A DNA stretch of 64,000 nt from Stagonosporopsis chrysanthemi (taxonomy: Eukaryota > Ascomycota > Dothideomycetes > Pleosporales > Didymellaceae), in assembly GCA_022560025.1 (NCBI GenBank), contig JAFISE010000016.1, positions 1-64,000 of the forward strand, written 5' to 3'. The position numbers and the translations under genes were made by a program. Positions 55,901-64,000 of this stretch are shown here, in pieces; position 1 is the first letter of the stretch; each line of letters begins with the position of its first letter. The notes beneath the pieces are model-generated. The model was not told the origin of the DNA. It saw only the letters and a list, made by a program, of their open reading frames with translations, and did no database searches.

Positions 55901-58900
55901 CTCACCGGCTTCACTCCCACCCACACTCCCACCCACACTCCGGAGCGGCGATCCAAACGCCGACTCAGCCGCAGACTCGTACCCCGCGGCCGACTCGAGC
56001 GCAGACTCATACTCGCCCTCCGTCTCCGTCTCCGTCTCCGTCTCCGACTCCCTCGCGCTCTCGCCCCTCGAAGTGCCCCCACTCGCCGGCAGGGGGGGCA
56101 GATCCTCGACATCGTCCAGGGCCCCGCCGTCGCCGATTTGGCGGTTGCGCTCGACGAGGTAAAGGGGTCTGAATTCGCGCGACGACGAGGTGAATTCCTT
56201 GGAGGGGGATTTGGCGTGCCGGCGGAAGGTGGTGGAGGGGGAGGGGAGCGTTGCTGGGACGGCTGGGGGGCTGGTTGCGGAGGTTGATGCCGATGTTGGT
56301 GTTGATGTTGACGGCTGTGTGGCGGGGTCGGCGGTGGTATTGGTGTTAGTGGTAGAGGTTGTGGAGGAGGCGGTGGGTGCAGTTGCGTTCTCGCGCTGCA
56401 GCACAGCGGGGGAGACGGGCGGTTTGCGGAAGCGGATCGGGACTGCGGTGTTGGACGAGGAGAAGGAGAGGCGGCGATCGCGGTCGCCGTGCGAGCCGTG
56501 TGAGCCATGCGAACCATGCGAACCATGTGAGCCATGCGAGGATGTCGGGCGCGCGTGCTCCTCGCGCGTAGGCGACGCAGGACCCGAGACAGGCAGCGGC
56601 GGCAGCTCATCGGGAAACGCCTCGAGCTGCCAGGGCTGGAGGCCCGTGAGGCGCGTGAGTAGCGCGCGGCTGTCTTGGATGGACAAATGGGGCGGCGTCT
56701 GGGGACGGTCGATGCCCTCGCCGAACGCATGGGGCGCGCCCTCTGCGTGGGTCTCAGCCGCATGGATGCCCCCTTCTGCATGCATCTCCTCCTCCTCCTC
56801 CTCTGCACGACTCCCCCGTCGTCTTCCCCCCTCGGCCCGATCCCGATCCCGACCCCGATTCCCAGCGCTGATCCCTCGCGAGGTATCCCTGTACGCCGCC
56901 CAAGCTTGGGCATCAATCTCGTCGTCGTCGTCGTTGGGCAGTGGAGTGCGGGCCGCCACCGCCCTATCGTCTAAAAAAGGCTGCTGCTGCTGGTCGATCT
57001 GTTGTGGTCGTCGATGCGATGTCTTGGCAGGCGAGGAAGCGGGGGGCGTGCTTGAGACGGAGCGATCCTGTAATCACAGTATTAACCTTTCATTCTCTAA
57101 TTATACATACATGCGTCATGCGTTTTGCGTAGAAGAAGAAGAAAACAGATTGGAAAAGAGAGAACGCTATCACCTCCACCGTGCAAGGCACAACGCGCGC
57201 GCGCCCCAGTCTCTGTTCTGCTAAGCGTGAAGGGATACAAGTCTGAATACAGAGTGCTTTGTGAGACTGGGGGCAGCCTGTTTCCTGCGCGGTGGGGGGA
57301 TGATACCGTGCTCTCATGCGATCGTGCTAGCGCAGGGAAGAGCGATGTACCTTTTCGTTGCGGTCGCGGTCCCTCCTCTCTCTATCGTCGCGGTGGCTGC
57401 TCCTCTTCTCGCGGTGACTGCGGCTGCCGCTCGAGACGGTCGACTTTGCATCGTCATCGTCGTCATCGGAGCCGCGGTCGGACTTGTGCTTGCGCCTGCG
57501 GTGCTTGCGGTCATCATCGTTGTCGTCAACATTGTCGTCGTTTCGAGACTTGGATTTGGACGACTTGCTGGAATCGGCAAGGTTCTCTTTGGACTTTGAG
57601 CTGAAGAGGCCAAAGAGGCCGCCGCTGGAGCGTTTTTCCTTGTCCTTGTCCTTGTCCTTGTCCTTGTCCTTCTCAGACCGCGAGCGCGTCTTGCTTTCCG
57701 TCGAGCCATCCCTCTCGCTCTCCCTGCGCTTGTGCTTGCGTCTGCGCTCGCCATTGGCATCTGAGCGTGCTTCGGAGATAGCAGACTTGGCGTCAGAGAT
57801 GTATCCGCTCTCATCAGCATCTTTGCGGCGATGTCGTCGCCTGCGCTCACTGCCGTCGTCAAAGTCGTATCCTCTGTCACGGCTGCGTTCAGGACTGCCA
57901 GACTGAGCGGCTCGAGCCTCTTTCCTCCTGCGGCGGCGTTCCTCACGGTCAGGGTCGTCGTCATGCTTGCTTCGCGACGAGACTGTTGATCGCACATCGT
58001 CATCGTCGTACTTATTCTTCGACGCAACGATAGTGCTCGAGTCGTCATCCGGTCGGCTGAATGCGGAGACAAATGTGCTGTTGTCATCCTGATCATGCGA
58101 GGGTTCGTACGCGTTGTACTTGTCGATGAGGTCGGCGCGCGCTCGCTCTGCCTCGTCGTCCGGGCGACTGAACGCAGTCACATACGTGCTCGTCTCATCG
58201 TAATCGCTGCGTGCCTTGTGCTGATATGCGTTGTAGTTCTCGACCGGCTGGTAGGCGTTGTAATTCTCGATGAGCTGCTCACGCGCCTTCTCCGATTTCT
58301 CGCGCTCCCGCTCCTCAGACCCCGCCGAGAAGAACTCATCCGAGTCCCGCTCAACAGACTCCTTGCGATTGTCGTCGGGAGCGTAGTAGCCGGAGTCCTG
58401 GATGCTGCGCGAAGGAGGCTCAGAGTCGGGCACAAAGGCAGACTGTGTGGGGACTGACGGCGCCTCGATGCGCGCCTGCTCAGGTGGACCGTAGTTGGCG
58501 TTGCGGCCCAGGTAGTCTTCGTACTTCATCTCAGACCGCAAAGGAGAGCCGACGCTAGGCGACCATTTGCCGCTGCTGTGTCGCTTCTCCAGCTTGCGCC
58601 GTGGCGTCTTGACGTCGGAGGGTTCATCGGTGCCCTCGAAGGCGTAGCTGGGGATCGTGATGGCTTTGTCCGTGTCGTTGCGTGATCGACTTTCACTGGG
58701 AGGAGACCTTGGCTCGTCCCGGTAAGACCTGTCCTCCTCCTGGCGAGGACCATACGGGCTCGCCGCCTCCAACGCCTGTCTAGCGTGCTCGCGCTCCGCA
58801 GCAATGCGATCCTGATCCTGCTTTGCCGAAGCGCCCATGAGCGCCGCAAAGCCTCCAGCGAGCGCAGCAGTAGTAGCTTTGCTGATGCCGCTCTCATCCC

Positions 58901-61900
58901 GCCGCGGGGCATCTCTCGGGGTCGTTGTATCCCTCGAGCGCACGTCTTCAGTGGGCCTGTCCCATTGCACATTGACGGGCCCCTCATCGGGAACATGTCG
59001 GGGTTTTGGCTCTGGAGGCGAGGTCGCAGGCGCGGGGCGGTAGGGAATGACGGTAGACACTGATGCCGCCGACTGCGTATCGTCGCTGGCTCCCCAGTGG
59101 TAGCTGGACACCTCTGAAGCGCTCGGCAGGTCCCTTGACGTGTGCGCACTGTAGCTTGGCTCGAAGTCCCTGATGTCGCGCTCATACGTCGGGCTCGAGG
59201 GGCGGCTCTCGTCGCTCATCTCCCAGCTCTGCACGCTCATCATGCTCATGCGCTTAGCGTCCTTGTCCCTCTTCGCTTGATCCTTCTTGCTCATGACGCG
59301 CAGCATGTCGCCCTGTGCGGGCTCCGGCTCCGGCTCTCTCCGCGGGACATCGTAGGTCACTGCCTCCTCGTCAGTATTCCTGCTCTTTCGCTTACCTTTC
59401 TTGCTCTTCTTCGACGTAGGAGCAGTCCACTCGTCCTCCTCGACAGCCTTTTTCACCGGCTCGACAGTCTTCTTCGCCGGCTCGGCAAACTTGCTCAGCG
59501 CCGGTGACTCGACAAACTCTCCAGGCATGTGCAGCTCGTCTGGATCGACTATCGACCTCCGCTGATCAACCGCTTCACCCTTTGTCGGTGCAGTTACGCC
59601 CGCCTCAGACTCAGTGATGTAGTCAAAGTACGGCGAGGGCGACTTGTACGACTCGCCCATCGAGGGGATCGACGACACCGTCGACGCGGCAATCGTCGAG
59701 CGCGCGACCTTCGAGTCCGAGAACGGGTTGCTGAGCGTCGACCGATTGTCGGCAAGCTTGTAGTCCCAGTCCGTCGGATCGTCGTCCTTGTCGTTCTGCG
59801 CGATCGCGGCGGCGGTCAATGCACCAGCGGCACCTGCTGCGAGGGCCGCAGCGGCGGCTTTCTTGGCCTTTTTGTCCTTCTTGCTCTGCTTCCTCGACAT
59901 GGCGCTCTCGGTGCTGTCCCACGAGGATTCGTCTTTCCTGTCGGGGACGTACTGCGTGCTTGGGGCAATCTCAGCTGGCTCGCTGGTCTTGGACAGAGCA
60001 GAGGGCTTGTATGTCGTGGTCTTCTGGCCAGACTTGGGCGAGTAGCGCTCTACAACTACGTCATCTTGAGAGTACTTCTTTTCGTGCTCCTTCAAATCGC
60101 GGTCGGAGATGAACGACTCCCTGGACGACTCTGGAGTCGGTACGTCGAAGTGGTGGAACTGGTTCTCGCCCCAGCTGACCCTGGATGGCGCGTTCTTCGG
60201 CCGCGGCTCTTCCTTCTCCTCGGCAGGCTCAATGTTCGGCGATGGAGGCATCGAAACACTGCGGATGGAAGGCGCCCTGCTGCCGGGGGGCGTCGGTTGA
60301 ATCAGATTGAGAGTAGGGACAGGATCTGGCGTGCGAGGCGCGCGGCCGTCCCTCGTTGCAGTGAAGGAGTACGAAGGGGGATATGGCGGACCTTTTGGCA
60401 GGCTGGCTCCATAATCTTCAATAGACTCGTAGACGTGGAGATCAGGAGCGCCCTCGTTTGGATCGACCGGACGAGCTTTGGGCAGGTTGTCGTTCTCCAG
60501 AAGATCCTTGGGGGCAAAGAAATCAGCCTGAGAGACGGGCTTCTCATTGTACCTATCTTCAAAGTCTTGGAAGACATCCTTGGTAGACTGCTTCTTGAAG
60601 ATGGTCGGGTCGAAGATCTCTTCATCCGCATAGTCCTGCGCCACCTTGCTTGGCTCGATGTGAAAGTAGCTCGGCTCGTACGTCTTGACATTGCTTGGTG
60701 CGTACTCGACCGCCTTGCCAGGTTTGGAGGCGTGATGGGAAGGCGCAATCTCCTTCTCAGAGGACGACGAAGTGTCGCGCCAGTTCTCCCGCCGCTGCTC
60801 ACGCTCCTTGGCCTTCTCCTTGTGTGACGAGATGGCCGCGCTTGTGATAGCCGCGACAGCACCTGCAGCAACAGCGCCCGCGGCAGTGGACTTCCACGCA
60901 TCAGGCTTGACCAAATCGCGCTCCCGGTCTTGCAGTTCCTGCTCCTTGCGGCGGACATCCGTCGCCACAGAGCTGACCGAGCTGCCCGTGGGCTGGTAGT
61001 CCAGTCTGCGGCGGTCGCGATCGCTGTCGTAGCGGTCTTGGTCGCGCCGTCGTTGTTCCATGTCGGCGCGGATCTCGGCCTCACGTCTTTCGGCTTCGCG
61101 TATTTCGGCTTCGCGTCTTTCAGCCTCGATGGCTTCAGCTTCGCGACGCTCGCGGCGCCTCTGCTCCTCCTCGCGCTCGAGAGCATCTCTGCGCTGCGCT
61201 TCCGCCCGGGCTTCACGTTCGCGGCGGTCACGATCAGCAGCCTCTTGCGTCTCGCGGGCCACCATCTCATCGTGCTGGCGGCGGCGCTCGGCCGCGAGCC
61301 GGTCGGTCTCGATCCTGGCCAGTCTTTCTGCCTCCATGTACTTCCTAGCCTCCTCCTGTTGGCGTAGCAGCTCGAGCCGGCGACGCTCATCCTCTTCACG
61401 GCGCAGTTCGTCCTCTCGGCGGAGTTGCTCGCGTCGTCGCTCATCCTCCTCGTCCCTGCGCTCCTGCTGCTTCTGCTGCTCACGAGCATCCTTGGCGGCT
61501 TGCTGCTTAGTCAAGTTGAAGCGCACGTTACTCTGCGCGCTCGAGGGACGGCTCTCATCGCTCTTTGCGGCAACAATGGCTGCTGCTCCTGCAGTCGCGG
61601 CGAGACCGGCAATAGCCACGTCCTTCTTCCACGACGACTTCTGGATGGGCGACGAGTTCGCACGGCGCGGCGGCGCTGGAGGGGCCGGGTGTTGATGGTT
61701 GTTGATGATGATGTTCTGGGCCTGGGCTTGCGCTGGGTACGGAGGGAAGGGGACTTGCGAGAAGACTGGGGGACCGGCCGGTGCTGCGTAGCCTTGCTGA
61801 GGCAGGGGTTGGGTAGAGTACATGGACCCGGGGACCTGGTGCATTGGCTGAGGCTGCTGCAGACTGATGGCACCCGGACCGGTGGTGACGAGCGCCTGAG

Positions 61901-64000
61901 GCGTGGAGACGATGCTGGTTCGCCTGGCATCAAAGGTCGTCGGATCGGTCGAGGCGACAGGGTACACAGTGTGCAGCGTGTGCTGACTACTAGACTCACT
62001 GTCACGACGCGACAGACGTGAAGCAGCCACGCCTGCCGCCGCACCAAGCGCACCAGCGGTGGCAGGACGAGCAAGAGGCGTGCTTGCAATGTTGTCGTAG
62101 AGGTTATCAGACGACCTCCTCTTCTTCTTGCCGAAGCCCCATCGCCAGCCCCACTTGTTCGTGCCCGAGCCGTTGGAGTTGAGCGACTCCCGGCTCTGCG
62201 TCTTGGTGAGGGCGTTGTCTCCATAGACGAGGCCACCATCGCTGGCCGAAGAAGACGTGCCATCGTCAGGCAGATCTTCCCACTCGTCATCGCCAAGCTG
62301 CGAGGCAGCTCCCGGTTGGCGGCGGCCGTCGCCATGTCTTCGGCCACGGCGTTCACGCACAGCTACGACCTCGGCCTCAGACTTCCCGATATTGCGTCGG
62401 TTCGCCTTGGCCACTGCGATGGCGGCTGCCGTGGCACCAAGCCCCGCGAGAGTAGCCTTGAGACGCTCGTCTGAGGTCTGCTTCTTGAGGTCGCGAGTCG
62501 AACGCTTCTCCTTGGTCCTTGGCACGAAACCGCTGCCAAAAGCCATGTCAGACTCGGATGACGACGACGATCCATTGCCAAAACTAAAGAAGCCCTTTTT
62601 TTTCTTCTTCTTCTTCTTTTCCGCCGCGCTCGACTCCTTGACGCGTTTCTCCTTGGGCGACGGGGCGTTGAAGAAGCCTCCCAAGAACCCGCCTTGGTTC
62701 TGGTGGTTTTGAGAGATGTCGATGAAAGAGGCGCCGGATGCCGAGCTTCGCGATGACTTGCGGCGTAGCCTTTGGCGTCGGCGCTCTTCCTCGCTGCTGT
62801 CGCCCCGGCGCTGAGCGTGGACCTTGTGAGCCGAGCGGGAGCGGCTTCGACTCTTGTTTTTGCGGGTGGTAGCCGCACCGAGCACGACTCCAGCCAGCCC
62901 AGCGCCAATCGCGGTCCCAAGGCCCGACTTCCTGTCGCGTGAGCGTGAACTGGAGCTCGATCGCGAGCCGTGGTACTTTATAGTCTTTTGTTCCTTGTTG
63001 CCCTTGGTGACGCCAGTGGACATGATAGAAACGCGATCCTGCGACCTACTTCGATGGCGAATGCCGTGGCTGCCATAGCTGTAGCGCTTGCTGTGCGTGG
63101 ACTCGCGGCTGCGGCTGCGGCGGGAGTGTCGGGCGTGGCTGTCACGGGCAGATTTGATGCTGTCACGGCCAGACTTGATGCTGTACGTGTCGTCAAAGTC
63201 GTCTCGGCCTGAGGTGAACAGGGCCTTGCCAGCGGTGGCCAGACCCATCCCACCCAAGCCAGCAGCGAGCCAGCCGGCGCTGCTGCTGTTCTGCTTGCGC
63301 TTGTCGTCGCTAGAGGAGTACATGGAGGTGCGAGACGTCTTCTCCTTCAGCCCATATCGAGATCGCTTGTCGATGCCACCAGAAGGGCGGTCGTACTCGT
63401 CCGAGCGCCGTCTGCGGTCGTAGTAGTGGTGCTTGCGCGGCGCGTCCATGGGAGAGGACCGCGGGTCGAAGCAGTATCTGCACACGCCAATGTACTCGGT
63501 GTACTCCTCCATCTTCTGGACGTCCTCGTGGTCCTTCCACCAGTGGACGAATCTCGAGACGGGCCCGACGTGCTGGTGCTGGTGCGCCATGCCGCCAGAC
63601 ACGTATGGAGACGGCGAGGGGCCAATGGCGCCGTGTGCTTGGCCGGGGAAGGCTCCGGGCATGGAGTGCGTGTGGTTGTGGGTGTGGGTGTGGGTGTGGG
63701 CGTGGTGGGCATGGTCGGACGAGCTGTGAGAATTATGATTATGCAGCGCATAGGCTGCGAGACCGGCGGCGCCAGCAGCGTACAGCCCGGCGTTGGAGCT
63801 GCTCGACTGCTTCTCGGGCTTGCCGGGGCGGGGTGGCTTGGGCGGCGGTGCGCCTTGGGGGGTATCGTGGATGTTGCTGTAGCTGCCGTTGACAGCGGCG
63901 GTGGAGGGCAGATCGCCCTGGTAGTATACAGACGAGGGGCCGCTGTGGGGTGCGGGTGTGTTGTGGTGGTTGTTGGTGTTGTCGTCGTAGGTGTTGTCGT
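34940..64000 (-). CDS. lah: Giant leashin-type (involucrin-repeat) Woronin body tether, 5' end outside window
   Basis: Inferred exons are >64000-57351, 57067-36665, 36610-35611 and 35559-34940, giving at least 9,556 residues, open at the right edge with no start codon in view. N-terminal part: His-rich start, a conserved stretch with CxxC (GVCRYCFDPRSSP near 63480), nine Gly/Ala-rich hydrophobic segments, an E/R/K helix (61005-61480) and RVSWGENQFHHFDVPTPE near 60160. Middle: acidic, Ala/Pro/Thr/Val low complexity with recurring lysine blocks (SKKEKKKAKKAKR type) and eight DPFKGLxKxQRKKL repeats. End: a coiled coil (about 36000-36540) and a globular C-terminal region starting DEDYFDSACQQL. 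Leashin proteins tether Woronin bodies (peroxisome-derived septal plugs) to the cell cortex or septal pore, N-terminus on the Woronin body, C-terminus at the septum (known for Neurospora and Aspergillus oryzae). Family assignment rests on architecture and remembered motifs. The 283-nt intron 57068-57350 is the weakest join; two separate genes are the alternative. Confidence 0.8.
35560..35610 (-). other. Frame-preserving 51-nt intron near the 3' end of the giant gene
   Basis: GTAAGT donor, CTAAC branch site and CACAG acceptor are all consensus. The intron is 51 nt with no stop, so the reading frame runs straight through and hides it. Splicing joins LLEV-G to PPRAVAQW. Confidence 0.8.
35990..36545 (-). 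other. Coiled-coil segment of the giant protein
   Basis: About 185 residues from MQIMDLQTQLDQLAEHNQSL to ARDQIKTLQKQIL show heptads of Leu/Ile with Gln/Glu/Arg and no proline. This suggests a dimerising rod just before the C-terminal globular region. Confidence 0.8.
36611..36664 (-). other. Frame-preserving 54-nt intron before the coiled coil
   Basis: GTAAGT donor at 36664, ACTGAC branch site and CATTCAG acceptor. At 54 nt it keeps the frame. A nearer AG (end 36618) would give a 47-nt intron and an early stop, so the distal acceptor is preferred. Confidence 0.65.
37980..46260 (-). repeat. Lysine-block repeats (LSKKEKKKAKKAKR type)
   Basis: About twenty short basic blocks recur every 300-700 bases, many preceded by a Leu-Ser and followed by (R/K)xSGxxTP. 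Examples lie near 46230, 45745, 45340, 45040, 44665, 44050, 43670, 43135, 42630, 42260, 41885, 41525, 40940, 40545, 39705, 39385 and 39110. Further blocks of KKSKKKKKGKKGK type continue upstream to about 53350. Between them the chain is strongly acidic. Confidence 0.8.
45436..45525 (-). repeat. Six 15-bp tandem repeats encoding VTEQP
   Basis: Six adjoining 15-base units (GCTCRGTAACAGGCT type on the plus strand), the central ones identical or nearly so, encode a five-residue V-T-E-Q-P repeat. It looks recent and is probably length-variable between strains. Confidence 0.9.
46560..50153 (-). repeat. Eight-copy DPFKGL protein repeat array
   Basis: Eight copies of a roughly 30-residue unit with consensus (D/N)P(F/Y)(K/A)GLxKxQ(R/K)(K/Q)KL-basic, followed by Ala/Glu/Lys helix. 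Their DPFKGL starts lie near 50150, 49630, 49120, 48660, 48010, 47490, 47045 and 46670. Spacing is 375-650 bases of acidic low-complexity sequence. The units differ at many codons, so the array is old rather than recent slippage. Confidence 0.85.
55160..55226 (-). repeat. Hexamer repeat encoding Thr-Glu runs
   Basis: TCTCCG-type hexamers on the plus strand read as alternating Thr-Glu on the minus strand, flanked by Glu-Met/Arg variants. A similar but looser Thr-Glu-Gln-Pro array lies at about 54610-54740. Confidence 0.85.
56491..56535 (-). repeat. Five 9-bp repeats encoding His-Gly-Ser
   Basis: Five 9-base units (GCGARCCAT type on the plus strand) encode H-G-S repeats in the giant protein. 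Nearby HAEG repeats lie about 250 bases to the right. Confidence 0.85.
57068..57350 (-). other. Inferred 283-nt intron joining the two halves of the giant gene
   Basis: The N-terminal frame ends at a TAG (57327-57329), but a GT donor at 57350-57349 (GAAAAG|GTACAT) and an acceptor at 57069-57068 (GATTACAG|GATCGC) are both phase 0 and join two frames cleanly. It is about five times longer than other introns here, has a weak donor and no perfect branch site. Retained, it would give a separate N-terminal protein ending VHRSSLR. Confidence 0.6.
57637..57672 (-). repeat. Hexamer repeat encoding Asp-Lys
   Basis: TTGTCC hexamers on the plus strand encode D-K repeats at the end of the N-terminal half of the giant protein. 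Confidence 0.85.
58824..63796 (-). other. Nine Gly/Ala hydrophobic segments in the giant protein
   Basis: Segments of about 17-22 residues rich in Gly and Ala with small-xxx-small spacing, each bordered by Lys/Arg or Ser, lie at about 63747-63796, 63220-63280, 62869-62930, 62404-62460, 62017-62067, 61564-61623, 60830-60890, 59800-59870 and 58824-58876. Typical cores are GAGLAGVVLGAAT and AGLAATAGAAAIVAA. Two more occur far away (55392-55458 and 36714-36772). They resemble glycine-zipper membrane helices. Confidence 0.7.
61005..61480 (-). other. Charged single-alpha-helix-like E/R/K region of the giant protein
   Basis: About 155 residues are almost only Glu, Arg, Ala, Asp, Lys and Gln with i/i+4 opposite charges (for example RREDELRREEDERRR and AERREAEIREAERREAEI). 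There is little of the hydrophobic heptad expected for a coiled coil. This is the signature of a stiff single alpha helix of about 20 nm. Confidence 0.65.

Noticed and set aside
54264..56162. Long plus-strand open frame (about 630 codons) rich in Ser/Ala/Val and other similar frames over 35-64 kb
   Set aside because: It is antisense to the giant gene. The strongly biased Glu/Ala/Pro/Thr codons of that gene leave the other strand free of stops, giving low-complexity shadows.

Overview
The window reads as nuclear DNA of a filamentous ascomycete (Pezizomycotina, probably Dothideomycetes; the class is inference). The evidence is very short introns (45-86 nt, one of 283 nt) with clear donor and branch-point signals, an AT-saturated block typical of repeat-induced point mutation (RIP), a velvet-domain regulator, and a giant Woronin-body-tether (leashin / 'involucrin repeat') type gene, a family confined to Pezizomycotina. 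No rRNA, tRNA, CRISPR array or bacterial-type operon was recognised. Exon structures were worked out by eye from splice signals and reading phase; none has been checked against RNA.

Layout. 1-1768 is an AT-rich, RIP-like repeat relic. Next come an intact five-exon acyl-CoA synthetase (2078-3979, +) with a probable GC-AG intron, a two-exon secreted six-cysteine micro-precursor with a Kex2-type site (5603-5839, +), an F-box/2EXR-like protein (6199-7480, -) and a three-exon secreted protein of unknown function with a lysine/proline repeat linker (8430-10478, +). A homopolymer tract with an assembly gap follows (10669-10896). A housekeeping arginyl-tRNA synthetase with a mitochondrial presequence (11714-14056, -) is followed by 5 kb without a supported gene, which holds a cluster of perfect palindromes near 14.8 kb. 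Then come a small velvet-domain protein (19073-19675, +), a secreted calcineurin-type phosphoesterase (20187-22441, -), a CIA84-like mitochondrial protein (23710-26076, -) divergent from coatomer zeta (26313-27114, +), the ribosome-quality-control factor Rqc2/NEMF (27448-30890, +), a hypothetical protein (32082-32663, -) and a membrane-associated short-chain dehydrogenase (33514-34741, +).

From 34940 to the right edge, almost half the window, runs one minus-strand gene whose 5' end lies outside. It encodes at least 9,556 residues with only three inferred introns. Its N-terminal part is charged, with a CxxC motif, a long single-helix-like E/R/K stretch and nine Gly/Ala hydrophobic segments. 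Its middle is a huge acidic/proline low-complexity region punctuated by about 25-30 lysine blocks and eight copies of a roughly 30-residue repeat. Its C-terminus is a coiled coil plus a conserved-looking globular end. The best reading is a leashin-type tether that holds Woronin bodies at septal pores.

The left part (0-10.5 kb) is accessory in character: RIP block, two secreted proteins and an F-box-like protein. From 11.7 kb on, most genes are core functions: translation, vesicle transport, complex I assembly, ribosome quality control and septal pore organisation.
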